Counted from the stretch's first letter, positions 7,227 through 15,356 are shown. The stretch: DNA of 32,091 nt from Verrucomicrobiota bacterium (GCA_018239675.1 JAFEGX010000120.1:1-32091), one strand, 5' to 3'. Notes: generated by a model from the sequence alone, not told the origin. Numbers and translations: made by a program.

Positions 7227-8471
7227 ATGACGATCGCCGAATGGCAGAGCCTCTCGCCCTCGCGGGCCGCCCGCCTGGTCCACCAGCGCGCGGGCCAGCT
7301 GCGGCCGGGTCAGCGCCGCGCGGTGTTCGCGGAGCTCGCCGACGAGCGGACCTTGGCCGCCGCCTTCGCCACTGCCCCCCGGTCATCGCCGCTCTCCGGG
7401 GCGCCCTGCGTCGTCAAGGACCTCTTCCCGGTCGCCGGCGCCGCGATGCTCGCGGGTTCGACCTTCCTGCCCGAGGTCCGCCCGCCGGCCGCGGCCGACT
7501 GCACGCTGGTCCAGCGGCTGCGCGGGCGCGGCGCGGTCCTGGCCGGCCGCACCCACCTGCACGAGTTCGCCTACGGCATCACCGGCGAGAACCCGCACTA
7601 CGGCGACTGCGAGCACCCGCAGTTTCCCGGCCGCACCACCGGCGGGTCCAGCAGCGGCTCAGCCGCCGCCGTCGCCGCCGGCATCGTGCCCTTCGCCCTC
7701 GGCACCGACACCGGCGGCTCGGTGCGAATCCCGGCGGCGTTCTGCGGCCTGTTCGGCCTGCGCCTGACACCGGGAGATGAGTTCGTTCGCGAGGCGTTTC
7801 CCCTCTCGCCCACCTGCGACACCGCCGGCTGGTTTGCCGCGAATGCCAGCGATCTTGCGACCGTGACCCGGACCCTGGTGGGGCTCACCCCGGTCGAGCG
7901 CCGGCCGCGCGGGTGTTTTCTCGAGCTTCCCGGTCTCGACGCCGAAGTTTCCCGGGTGTTCAACGCCGCGGCGGCCGCGCGCGCTGATGCTCCCGACGAC
8001 GAAACCCGCGGCGCCCTGCTCGCCGTGTTCGCGGATGCCGCCACCACCTACAACGTCATCGTCACCGACGAGGCCTGGACGGTGCATCAGGCGTGGGCCG
8101 AATCGCACCGCGACCGCTATGACCCGGCGGGTTGGCAGCGGGTGAATCGCGTCCGCCAGGTGACGGATCCCGAGCGCAAGGTCGCGCGGGCCAAGGCCGA
8201 GGCCATCCGCCGCACCTGGGCCGCCTATTTCCGCACCCACGATTTCCTGGTCCTGCCCGGGTCACCCATGGCGGCCCTCACGAAGGCCGACTGCACGCTC
8301 GGGAACCGCGGTCGCATCCTGACCCTCACGACCCCGGCCAGCATCGGCGGCTGCCCGGTCCTGACCGTGCCCGTGCCCCTCGCCTCCGGTCTCACCACCG
8401 CGCTGCAGGTCGTCGTCCCGAGCGTCCGGAGCCAGGCGATCACCTGGTTCCTGGCGCAGTGCGGCGCGTGA
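7227..8471 (+). CDS. Amidase signature (AS) family hydrolase
   Basis: Hydrolyses an amide bond using the Ser-cisSer-Lys triad of the amidase-signature family. The 414-residue product shows Lys64 (VVKD), the glycine/serine-rich block TGGSSSGSAAAVAAG (residues 138-152, cis-Ser expected at 141 by spacing) and the nucleophile block GTDTGGSVRIPAAFCG (Ser165). It is somewhat shorter than GatA (about 480), and the usual 'GlKPT' after the nucleophile reads GLRLTPG, so it is not a GatA; no GatB or GatC partner is nearby. The ATG at 7227 follows GGTGGGGC, one of the few purine-rich leaders in this window. Its last 32 bases overlap the convergent amidohydrolase gene. Substrate unknown. Confidence 0.9.
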   Translation: MTIAEWQSLSPSRAARLVHQRAGQLRPGQRRAVFAELADERTLAAAFATAPRSSPLSGAPCVVKDLFPVAGAAMLAGSTFLPEVRPPAAADCTLVQRLRGRGAVLAGRTHLHEFAYGITGENPHYGDCEHPQFPGRTTGGSSSGSAAAVAAGIVPFALGTDTGGSVRIPAAFCGLFGLRLTPGDEFVREAFPLSPTCDTAGWFAANASDLATVTRTLVGLTPVERRPRGCFLELPGLDAEVSRVFNAAAAARADAPDDETRGALLAVFADAATTYNVIVTDEAWTVHQAWAESHRDRYDPAGWQRVNRVRQVTDPERKVARAKAEAIRRTWAAYFRTHDFLVLPGSPMAALTKADCTLGNRGRILTLTTPASIGGCPVLTVPVPLASGLTTALQVVVPSVRSQAITWFLAQCGA

Positions 8472-9375
8472 TCGCGGGTCGGTGGGCGCGCGCCGCGGCC
8501 AGCACGCGGCGTGGATTCTCCTGCACCATCGCGCGGAGCGTGGCGGCGTCGAGACCTGCGCGGTGAAGCTCCGCCACCAGGCGGGTCAGGTTCGCCTCGG
8601 CGTCGATGCGCGGATAGAGATTGAGCGGGAAGTCGGATCCGAAGAGCACGCGGCCGGCCGGGACGGCCTGGAGAAACCGGCGCCAGATGGTCTCGTCGTA
8701 CATCAGGGGCGAGGCGGCGGTATCGTAGAGCACGTTCGCCGGTGCCGGCTCAATTCCAGGTTGAAGAGGTCCCAGGCCACCCCAGTGCGCGAGGATGAAT
8801 GTCACTGCCGGAAACGCCGCCGCCAGCCGCGCGAAGTCCGCAAGCGGGGTTTCGATTCGTCCCGGGTACGGCCGACTCCGCGGATCGGTCACGTGCAGGT
8901 TCACGGGCAGTCCCCACTGGGCCGCCAGGTCCAGCGCCGCGAGAAACCCGGGGTCGTCCATGGCATAGCCCTGCGAATGCGGCGACAACTCGCCGAGGCC
9001 GACCAGCCCCGCGTCGACCGACCGCCGCACCTCGTCCCGCACGGCGTCCGGTCCCGCCCGCGGGTGCAGCGTGGCGAAAGCCGAGAGGCGGTCGGTATGC
9101 CGGCTGACGCACTTGGCGTAAAACCGGTTCTGGGTGGCGCAGTTTTCCGGCTGCTCCCAGTACCAGCCCTGCAGCACGGCCCGCTCCACGCCCGCGGCGT
9201 CCATCGCGCGCAGCAGGGCTCCGGGACTCGGGAAGGACTGGACGGGGTGTCCGTCCTTCCGGCGGCGGGTGCAAAGCTGCGCCCAGTGCGGCTCGCCGTG
9301 CCGCCCGGCCCACCCGGCCGGGTCGCGGTTGATCACCGGCGGATAGAGGTGAACGTGACAGTCGATCAGTCCCAT
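8440..9375 (-). CDS. Amidohydrolase-2 (ACMSD-like) family metal-dependent hydrolase
   Basis: Predicted TIM-barrel metalloenzyme acting on a cyclic or carboxylated small molecule by hydrolysis or decarboxylation. The 311-residue product has the ordered metal ligands of the family: DCHVHL at residues 5-10 (His7, His9), LHVTDP (His161), ILAHWGG (His197) and FGSDFP (Asp248). This is a complete set for a single-metal active site. Length is normal. It is convergent with the amidase, overlapping it by 32 bases (8440-8471), so their transcripts are complementary at their ends. With the amidase, RidA and the orphan binding protein it may serve one nitrogen-compound degradation route, but this is inference from position only. 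Confidence 0.9.
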   Translation of the reverse strand: MGLIDCHVHLYPPVINRDPAGWAGRHGEPHWAQLCTRRRKDGHPVQSFPSPGALLRAMDAAGVERAVLQGWYWEQPENCATQNRFYAKCVSRHTDRLSAFATLHPRAGPDAVRDEVRRSVDAGLVGLGELSPHSQGYAMDDPGFLAALDLAAQWGLPVNLHVTDPRSRPYPGRIETPLADFARLAAAFPAVTFILAHWGGLGPLQPGIEPAPANVLYDTAASPLMYDETIWRRFLQAVPAGRVLFGSDFPLNLYPRIDAEANLTRLVAELHRAGLDAATLRAMVQENPRRVLAAARAHRPAITRRTAPGTR

Positions 9376-9540
9376 GCGTCACCCGCATCGTGGATGAATT
9401 CGGCGCTGAGGAAACGGCTAAAGTAAGCCACCGTGTTCAACGAATCCGGCCTACGGAATGCACCAAACCAACGCCGCGGACGCGGGCCAGATTGGGCGGC
9501 TTAGTTCAGTGGGCCCCGTGTGCTCCGTGGCCAAATCTAT

Positions 9541-9981
9541 TCAACCTTTGCCTGCGGCCTTGTCGGCGCGGACAACGAGGATCGGGATCGCGGTGTTGTG
9601 GCGGACCTTGTCGATCGTGCTGCCGAGGAAGATGTCGCCCAGCAGCTTGTGGCCGTGCGAGGTCATGGCGATGAGGTCGCAGCCGCGGCTCTCTGCCAGC
9701 CGGAGGATCTCGGTCGGCGGATTGCCCAGTCCCAACTCGGCGGTGACGTTCAGGCCAGTGTCCTTCAGACGCTCCGCGACGCCCGCGAGATAGGCCCGGT
9801 CGCCCTTCATCTCGTCGGACTCGGCCAGCTTGAGTCCCTCATAATTCCGCGCGGCCCAGCCGTCGGCGACATGGACCAGCAGAAGTTCCGAGCCCAGCCG
9901 CCGGGCCAGTTCCGCGATGTGCGGCACCAGCGTCGCATCAGCGCGGCCGTTCTCGAGGGCGACGAGGATCTTGCGATACAT
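9541..9981 (-). CDS. Universal stress protein (UspA family) paired with MntH
   Basis: Single-domain Usp of 146 residues, cytoplasmic, likely ATP- or AMP-binding. It begins YRKILVALENG, the usual first strand. The nucleotide loop is TSHGHKLLGDIFLGST: the G-9x-G-S/T half of the consensus is intact, while the first glycine three residues earlier is replaced by threonine. The gene starts only three bases after the mntH stop codon, so the two are almost certainly one transcript. It may modulate manganese transport or respond to the same stress. The ATG at 9981 is preceded by GAGCC rather than a strong Shine-Dalgarno sequence. Confidence 0.9.
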   Translation of the reverse strand: MYRKILVALENGRADATLVPHIAELARRLGSELLLVHVADGWAARNYEGLKLAESDEMKGDRAYLAGVAERLKDTGLNVTAELGLGNPPTEILRLAESRGCDLIAMTSHGHKLLGDIFLGSTIDKVRHNTAIPILVVRADKAAGKG

Positions 9982-9984
9982 GGC

Positions 9985-11352
9985 TCAGGCGCCCGCGCCG
10001 CCGGTCAGGCCGGCGAAATCGAGCAGGAGTTTGACGTTCAACGCCACGATAACCGCGGTGGTCGCCCACGCGAGGAGTTTCACCCAGGGCGGATTCGCGA
10101 ACTCGCCCATTTTCGACCGCTGGCCCGTGAAGAGCACGAGCGGGACGACCGCGAATGGCAGCTGGAGGCTGAGCACCACCTGGCTGAACACCAGGAGCTT
10201 GGCCGTGCCGCTCTCTCCGTAGACCGCCGCCACGAACGCCGCCGGTATCACCGCCAGGCCGCGCGTGATCAGCCGGCGCAGCCACGGCCGCAGCCGGATG
10301 TTCATGAATCCCTCCATCACGATCTGCCCGGCCAGGGTGCCGGTCAGGGTCGAATTCTGGCCCGACGCCAGCAGCGCCACCGCGAACACCACGCTCGCCA
10401 TGCCCACCCCGAGCATCGGCGACAGCAGCTGGTAGGCGTCCTGGATCTCCGCCACGTCATGCCGGCCCTGCGTGAAAAACGTCGCGGCCGCCACGACCAG
10501 GATGCCGGCGTTGATGAAAAGCGCGAACATCAGGGCCGCGGTCGAGTCGATCGTCGCGAACTTGATGGCCTCGCGCTTGCCGCCCGCGCTCTGCTCGTAT
10601 TTCCGCGTCTGGACGATCGAGGAGTGCAGGTAGAGGTTGTGCGGCATCACGGTGGCGCCGAGAATGCCGATGGCGATGTAGAGCATCTCGGGATTCCGCA
10701 CGATTTCCGGCGAGGGGATGAAGCCGCCCAGGACGTCGCGGACCGCCGGCTGCGCGAACAGGATCTCCAGGCCGAAACACGCCCCGATCAGGAGGACGAG
10801 CGCGATCACCAGCGACTCAAGCCAGCGGAAGCCGCGGCCGGCGAGCCAGAGGACCAGCAGCACATCGAAGGCCGTCAGGATCACACCCCAGACCAGCGGG
10901 AGGTGAAACAGGAGGTTGAGCGCAATGGCGGTGCCGATCACCTCCGCGAGGTCGCACGCGCAGATCGCGATCTCGCAGAGCAGCCAGAGGCCGACCGTGA
11001 CCGGCCGAGAGTAGTGGTCACGGCACGCCTGCGCGAGGTCGCGACCGGTCACAATCCCGAGCTTCAGGCAGAGGGACTGCAGCAGGATGGCCATCAAGTT
11101 TGAGAGCAGGATGACGCTCAGCAGCGTGTAGCCGAAGCGCGAACCGCCGGCGAGGTCGGTCGCCCAGTTGCCCGGATCCATGTAGCCGACCGCGACGAGG
11201 TAGCCCGGGCCCGAGAAGGCCAGCAGCTTCCGCCAGAAGCCGGCCCCCGCCGGCACCTGGATCGACGCATGCGACTCCGGCAGGCTCGGGGTGCCGTTCG
11301 CCCGCCGCCAACCCGCCTCGCCTGACGGCGTCGCCTGGGCCGGCTCGCTCAT
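9985..11352 (-). CDS. mntH: NRAMP-family divalent metal (Mn2+/Fe2+) transporter MntH
   Basis: Proton-coupled importer of manganese in the inner membrane. The 455-residue product is highly hydrophobic with about 11 membrane segments after a 40-residue soluble N-terminus. Both metal-site motifs are present: DPGN at residues 59-62 (TM1) and [10 protein letters not shown] at 236-245 (TM6), including the methionine that in characterised NRAMP proteins favours Mn2+ over Ca2+. It is transcribed away from mntR, with a palindrome 48 bases upstream of its start codon, and is followed after three bases by a universal-stress-protein gene. Manganese-dependent repression by MntR is the obvious mode of control. 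Confidence 0.95.
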   Translation of the reverse strand: MSEPAQATPSGEAGWRRANGTPSLPESHASIQVPAGAGFWRKLLAFSGPGYLVAVGYMDPGNWATDLAGGSRFGYTLLSVILLSNLMAILLQSLCLKLGIVTGRDLAQACRDHYSRPVTVGLWLLCEIAICACDLAEVIGTAIALNLLFHLPLVWGVILTAFDVLLVLWLAGRGFRWLESLVIALVLLIGACFGLEILFAQPAVRDVLGGFIPSPEIVRNPEMLYIAIGILGATVMPHNLYLHSSIVQTRKYEQSAGGKREAIKFATIDSTAALMFALFINAGILVVAAATFFTQGRHDVAEIQDAYQLLSPMLGVGMASVVFAVALLASGQNSTLTGTLAGQIVMEGFMNIRLRPWLRRLITRGLAVIPAAFVAAVYGESGTAKLLVFSQVVLSLQLPFAVVPLVLFTGQRSKMGEFANPPWVKLLAWATTAVIVALNVKLLLDFAGLTGGAGA

Positions 11353-11388
11353 CGCGAACCGCGCCCCCGCACCGCGGTGTGAAGTAGA

Positions 11389-11439
11389 TTGACATACATG
11401 ATGTAGCTACCGCTACATTTTCCCGGCTCGACTTGTCAA
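11389..11439. promoter_or_regulatory. Divergent mntH/mntR promoter region
   Basis: TTGACA on the plus strand at 11389-11394 is followed after 19 bases by TACATT (11414-11419), a plausible promoter for mntR. On the minus strand TTGACA lies at 11439-11434 and reads towards mntH, but no convincing -10 hexamer lies 16-18 bases on. The palindromic operator covers the space between the two TTGACA boxes, so repressor binding would block both directions. Confidence 0.6.
11401..11418. promoter_or_regulatory. Predicted MntR operator (18-bp palindrome)
   Basis: ATGTAGC-tacc-GCTACAT is a perfect 7-bp inverted repeat with a 4-bp centre. Exactly 48 bases separate it from the mntH start codon on one side and 48 from the mntR start on the other. 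A second, overlapping palindrome, TACAT-g-ATGTA, spans 11395-11405. The layout resembles the E. coli MntR box (AACATAGC-n4-GCTATGTT). The site overlaps the mntR -10 region, suggesting autoregulation. Confidence 0.75.
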
Positions 11440-11466
11440 TGCCAACGTGATTCCGGTCCCCTGTCC

Positions 11467-11916
11467 GTGAAATCCGCCCGCTCCTCCCGCAGTTCCGTCC
11501 GGTCGTCCGACCTGCAGGCCGCTAGCCTCCAGCAGACCCGCCGCGAGCACGCCTCGGAGGTCGCCGAGGACTACGTCGAGGCCATCGCCGATCTCGCCCA
11601 CGAGCAGGGCGAGGCGCGCGTCGTGGACCTCGCGCGGCGGCTCGGGGTCACCCATGTCACCGTCAACCGCACCCTCGCCCGCCTCCAGCGCGACGGGTTT
11701 GTGACGGCCAAGCCCTACCGCGCCATATTCCTGACCGACGCCGGCCGCCGCCTCGCCTCATCCTGCCGCCTGCGCCACGCGGCGGTGGTGGCCTTCCTCC
11801 GCTCGCTTGGCGTCCCCGACCGCACCGCCGAACTCGACGCGGAGGGCATCGAGCACCACGTCAGTCCCGAGACTCTGGCCGCCTTCGAACGCCACGTCCG
11901 CCGCTCGGCGCGGTAA
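11467..11916 (+). CDS. mntR: Manganese-dependent DtxR-family repressor MntR
   Basis: Metal-sensing transcription repressor of 149 residues, close to E. coli MntR (155). After an Arg/Ser-rich tail (residues 1-28) the winged helix runs from about residue 30 to 90, with recognition helix VTHVTVNRTLARLQRDG. All six manganese ligands of B. subtilis MntR have counterparts: Asp35 and Glu38 (EDYVEAI), His104 (LRHAA), Glu126, Glu129 and His130 (AEGIEHH). There is no C-terminal SH3-like domain, as usual for MntR. The start is a GTG at 11467; no later in-frame start fits the helix. It diverges from mntH across a 114-base gap containing the predicted operator. Confidence 0.92.
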   Translation: MKSARSSRSSVRSSDLQAASLQQTRREHASEVAEDYVEAIADLAHEQGEARVVDLARRLGVTHVTVNRTLARLQRDGFVTAKPYRAIFLTDAGRRLASSCRLRHAAVVAFLRSLGVPDRTAELDAEGIEHHVSPETLAAFERHVRRSAR

Positions 11917-11920
11917 GGGA

Positions 11921-12104
11921 GCAGCTTTCAGCGATCAGCGCGATTCGGGCGGTTCAATCCCTGAGTGCCGCCGCGATTTGCGCCGGAAGCGCCGAATGGC
12001 GGTCGTCTCTTTCTCTTGCGCCGCTTGCGCCTCCTTGCGGCCCAAAGGATTGAACAGATCTTCGCGACCGCTCCAGGAAACCTGAAGGCTGAGGGCTGAT
12101 CGCG
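11921..12104. repeat. Long degenerate palindromic element between mntR and the ABC permease gene
   Basis: Nested inverted pairs: GCGATCAG 11931-11938 with CTGATCGC 12096-12103, and GTTCAATCC 11952-11960 with GGATTGAAC 12047-12055. Inside the right arm, 12011-12043 is the reverse complement of the 'GGCCGCAAGGAGGCGCAAG' module also seen at 1814-1842 and 15461-15490. This 251-base gap has no gene. Confidence 0.7.
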
Positions 12105-12167
12105 GAACGCTTTCCTCTCCCAATTCGCCTTGCGGGACGCGACGGCGGCTCGGCACACTCCGCGCCG

Positions 12168-13862
12168 ATGTCGACGACGTTTGCCCGAGCCGTCTTTGCG
12201 TTCACCGCGGCCTTTTTCGCGGTGTTTTTCCTGTGGCCGATCGGGCAGATCCTGCAGGGCGGCTTTGTCGATGCCGACGGCCATTTCACGCTGTCGTTCT
12301 TCACCGCGCTCCTGGCCGATCCGACCTACCGCGACGCCCTGGGCAACTCGTTCCTGCTGGCGCTCGCCGCGACGACGCTGGCCATCCTGCTGGCGCTGCC
12401 GCTGGCGCTGGTCAGCGACCGGTTCCAGTTTCCCGGCAAGACGCTGCTCGGCTCGCTGATCCTCGTGCCGATGATCCTGCCGCCGTTCGTCGGGGCGATC
12501 GGCATCCGTCAGGTCTTCGGGCAGTACGGCGCGTTCAACTCGCTGCTGATCCTGCTGGGCCTGCGGCCGGAGGGTTGGACGCACGACTGGTTTGCGGCGA
12601 ACCAGTTCTGGGGCGTCGCCGTGGTCGAGGCGCTTTCGCTCTACCCCATCATCTACCTCAATGCCGTCGCGGCCCTGGCCAATGTTGATCCGGCGATGGA
12701 GGAGGCCGCCGCCAACCTCGGCTGCACCGGCCTGCGGCGCTTCTGGAAGATCACGCTGCCGCTGATCAAGCCGGGGCTCTTTGCCGGCGGCACGATCGTG
12801 TTCATCTGGTCGTTCACCGAGCTCGGCACGCCGCTGGTGTTCGACTATTCGCGGCTGACCAGCGTCCAGATCTACTATGGCCTGAGGGACATCGGCGGCA
12901 ATCCGTTCCCCTTCGCGCTGGTGGCGATCATGCTCGCCAGCTCGATCGGGATCTACGCGCTCGGCAAGGGCCTGTTCGGGCGGGACAGTTATGCGATGAT
13001 GGCCAAGGCCACGAGCGCCGGCGGTCCGCGCCGCCTGCCCCGCGGCCAGGCCTGGCTCTGCACCGCGCTCTTCGCCGGGGTGACGGCGGTGGCCGTCCTT
13101 CCCCATGTCGGCGTCATCCTGGTGGCCTGCGCCCGGGAATGGTACGGCGCGGTCCTGCCGCAGGCCTACACGCTCGACAATTTCCGCCTGGCGCTGGGGC
13201 ACGATCTCACCGTGCCGGCGATCGCCAACAGCCTCAAGTTCGCGAGCCTCTCGACGGTGGTCGACCTGGTGCTCGGCGTCGCGATCGCCCAGGTGGTCGT
13301 GCGCTCGAAGGTGGCCGGCCGGCAGGTCCTCGATTTCCTCGCGATGCTGCCGCTCGCGGTACCCGGCCTGGTGCTGGCCTTCGGTTATCTCGCGATGTCA
13401 CAGGAGGGGCGGTTCTTCGCCTTCCTGAATCCGGTGCGCGACCCGACGATTCTCCTGATCATCGCCTACTCGATCCGCCGCCTGCCCTACGTCGTGCGCG
13501 CCGCCGCGGCCGGCTTCCAGCAGACCAGCGAGACGCTGGAGGAGGCCGCGCAGAATCTCGGCAGTCCGCCGCTGCGGGCGACGCTCCGCATCACCCTCCC
13601 GCTCATCACCGCCAACCTCATCGCCGGCGGCCTCCTGGCTTTCGCCTTCGCGATGCTCGAGGTCAGCGACTCGCTGGTCTTGGCGCAGAAACAGGCGTAC
13701 TACCCGATCACGAAGGCCATCATGGAACTGTTCCAGCTGCTGGGCGACGGGAAGTTCATCGCGAGCGCGCTCGGCGTGTGGGCGATGACCTTCCTGGGCA
13801 TCACAATCGCGGGCCTGAGCGTGCTGCTCGGCAAGAAGCTCGGCACGCTGTTCCGCGTCTAG
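12168..13862 (+). CDS. Fused double-domain ABC permease of the Fe3+/polyamine/thiamine class
   Basis: Inner-membrane channel of an importer of the FbpB/SfuB/ThiP type. The 564-residue product is a tandem of two BPD_transp_1 domains with about 12 membrane segments. Each half has an EAA loop for contact with the ATPase: EEAAANLG at residues 178-185 and EEAAQNLG at 458-465, each followed by an ITLPLI segment. No ATPase or binding protein is adjacent. The ATPase and binding-protein genes at 25457-28128 are of the same class and lack a permease, so they are the best partner candidates. The ATG at 12168 opens a typical N-terminal membrane segment. The EamA gene begins five bases after its stop. Confidence 0.92.
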   Translation: MSTTFARAVFAFTAAFFAVFFLWPIGQILQGGFVDADGHFTLSFFTALLADPTYRDALGNSFLLALAATTLAILLALPLALVSDRFQFPGKTLLGSLILVPMILPPFVGAIGIRQVFGQYGAFNSLLILLGLRPEGWTHDWFAANQFWGVAVVEALSLYPIIYLNAVAALANVDPAMEEAAANLGCTGLRRFWKITLPLIKPGLFAGGTIVFIWSFTELGTPLVFDYSRLTSVQIYYGLRDIGGNPFPFALVAIMLASSIGIYALGKGLFGRDSYAMMAKATSAGGPRRLPRGQAWLCTALFAGVTAVAVLPHVGVILVACAREWYGAVLPQAYTLDNFRLALGHDLTVPAIANSLKFASLSTVVDLVLGVAIAQVVVRSKVAGRQVLDFLAMLPLAVPGLVLAFGYLAMSQEGRFFAFLNPVRDPTILLIIAYSIRRLPYVVRAAAAGFQQTSETLEEAAQNLGSPPLRATLRITLPLITANLIAGGLLAFAFAMLEVSDSLVLAQKQAYYPITKAIMELFQLLGDGKFIASALGVWAMTFLGITIAGLSVLLGKKLGTLFRV

Positions 13863-13867
13863 GTCCC

Positions 13868-14716
13868 ATGCCGCTGTTGCTCCTGGTCTCGCTCATCTGG
13901 GCCTTCTCCTTCGGCCTGATCAAGGGACAGCTGGCCGGCCTCGACAGCACCGCGGTCGCCGTGCTGCGCCTCGTGCTCGCGCTCGCGGTGTTCCTGCCCT
14001 TCCTGCGCCCGGCCGGGCTGGGCGCGGGCCGCCTGCTGCGGCTGGCCGGCATCGGCGCAGTCCAGTTCGGCCTGATGTATGTGCTCTACCAGCGATCCTA
14101 CGCCTACCTGCCAGCCTATGCCGTCGTGCTGTTCACGCTCACCACCCCCCTGTTCATCGCCGGGCTCGACGCGGTGCTCGAACGGCGCTGGCATGCGCGC
14201 TACCTGGGGGCGGCCGCGCTCGCCATCGTCGGCTCCGCGGCGGTGTGGTACCAGGCGACGCCGACCGGACGCTTTGGGGTCGGCTTCCTGCTGGTCCAGC
14301 TCGCCAACGTCTGCTTTGCCGCCGGCCAGCTGGCGTGGCGCCGCGAAAGGGCGAGCCTGCCGCCGGAACGCACCGACGCGTCGCTGTTCGCCCTGCCCTA
14401 TGCCGGGGCCGTCCTCGCCGCCGGCCTCGGTTCGCTGTGGTCCACCGACTGGACCGCGGTGCATCCGACCGCCGCGCAGTGGATGGTACTCGGCTACCTG
14501 GGTGTGGTTGCCTCCGGCGCCTGCTTCTTCTGGTGGAACGTCGGCGCCGCCCGGGTGAACATCGGGACCCTCGCCGTGTTCAACAACGCCAAGGTTCCCC
14601 TCGGTGTCGCCTGCTCGCTCGCTTTCTTCGGCGAACGGGCCGATGTGCCCCGTCTGCTCGTCGGCGGCGGCCTGATGGGATTGGCCGTCTGGCTGGCGGC
14701 CGACCGGAAACGCTAG
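13868..14716 (+). CDS. EamA-domain (DMT superfamily) transporter
   Basis: Predicted inner-membrane exporter or exchanger of the drug/metabolite transporter superfamily. The 282-residue product has about ten membrane segments in two repeats. The first starts at the N-terminus (PLLLLVSLIWAFSFGLIKG) and the second near residue 140. The late block VFNNAKVPLGVACSLAFFGE is the usual EamA signature before the last segments. The ATG at 13868 lies five bases after the ABC permease stop, preceded by GTCCC, so it is probably co-transcribed and translated by reinitiation. The same frame stays open far upstream, but that part is antisense or out of frame to the permease and lacks hydrophobic segments. Substrate is not predictable. 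Confidence 0.9.
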   Translation: MPLLLLVSLIWAFSFGLIKGQLAGLDSTAVAVLRLVLALAVFLPFLRPAGLGAGRLLRLAGIGAVQFGLMYVLYQRSYAYLPAYAVVLFTLTTPLFIAGLDAVLERRWHARYLGAAALAIVGSAAVWYQATPTGRFGVGFLLVQLANVCFAAGQLAWRRERASLPPERTDASLFALPYAGAVLAAGLGSLWSTDWTAVHPTAAQWMVLGYLGVVASGACFFWWNVGAARVNIGTLAVFNNAKVPLGVACSLAFFGERADVPRLLVGGGLMGLAVWLAADRKR

Positions 14717-14738
14717 CCGCCACGTCGGACCTGGTGCG

Positions 14739-15356
14739 CTACCGGGAGCCCATCCTCACCGCAGACGAGGTTCGCGCCCAGTCCTCGGCCATCGTCTTGG
14801 CAATCGACGCGTGCCGCAGGAGCTCAAGCGCCAGACCGTCCGCGGGCGCCGTGCGGAGCACCTCCTCCGCGATTGCCAGGGCCTCGGCGGGACGGCCCGC
14901 ACCGATCAGGGCCTCGCCCAGCGCAACAGCGTTGTCGCGGTCAGCCGGGCGCAGGGCCCGCAGCACTTCGCGGGCAAACACCGCATTCTCCGGCCAGCCC
15001 TGCTCAATCGCGGCCTCCGCGAACAGCCGGAACGGCGTCGGGAAAGTCGGATCCAGCGCGATCATGCGCTCGCAGGCCCGCAGCCGTTCGATCGGGGTCG
15101 CCGGCGGCCGCAGCATCAGGCGCAGCAACGCCAGCCGGGCCCGCCCGGCCCGGCCGAACGATCGCCGAGACCCCCAGAGCGCCCTGCGGGCCGCGTGCTG
15201 CAGCCGGCGCGCCTTCACACACGCCGGCACCTCGCGCAGCACGTCACCCGTCACTTCAAGCACGTAGTCGTGCTGCGCCGCCGCCAGCGCGGCCTCGGCC
15301 TTTGCCACCAGCTGCTGCTGGCGAGCACTGAGCGACTCGAGTTCGATTCCGGGCAT
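14739..15356 (-). CDS. TPR-like protein of unknown function, possibly C-terminally shortened
   Basis: The 205-residue product is alpha-helical and Ala/Leu/Arg-rich with tetratricopeptide-like repeats. Examples are ERLRACERMIALDPTFPTPF around residues 88-108 and the block ALGEALIGAGRPAEALAIAEEVLR around 145-168. There is no signal peptide or membrane segment, so it is cytoplasmic. The end, RHASIAKTMAEDWA, resembles a segment I associate with longer TPR proteins in Planctomycetes/Verrucomicrobia, which then continue; here the frame stops 15 residues later, 22 bases from the EamA stop codon. It may be a shortened relative, but I cannot confirm that by alignment. It is convergent with the EamA gene and lies downstream of glmM on the same strand, 200 bases away. 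Confidence 0.75.
   Translation of the reverse strand: MPGIELESLSARQQQLVAKAEAALAAAQHDYVLEVTGDVLREVPACVKARRLQHAARRALWGSRRSFGRAGRARLALLRLMLRPPATPIERLRACERMIALDPTFPTPFRLFAEAAIEQGWPENAVFAREVLRALRPADRDNAVALGEALIGAGRPAEALAIAEEVLRTAPADGLALELLRHASIAKTMAEDWARTSSAVRMGSR

Noticed and set aside
7227-8471. GatA (Glu-tRNA amidotransferase subunit A)
   Set aside because: Shorter than GatA, departs from the conserved KPT after the nucleophile, and no gatB/gatC is nearby.
9480-9545. Possible further repeat remnant between the amidohydrolase and usp genes (GGGCCAGATTGG near GGCCAAATCT)
   Set aside because: The pairing is short and imperfect and does not match the other families well; the 165-base gap holds nothing else I can support.
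9520-11103. 527-codon plus-strand frame opposite usp and mntH
   Set aside because: His/Arg/Glu-rich product without hydrophobic core or motifs; antisense to two clear genes.
11353-11466. Manganese (yybP-ykoY) riboswitch upstream of mntH
   Set aside because: Too short, and no conserved riboswitch core; a palindromic operator explains the gap better.
11928-13202. 424-codon minus-strand frame opposite the ABC permease gene and the repeat
   Set aside because: Charged low-complexity product; part of it is simply translated repeat sequence.
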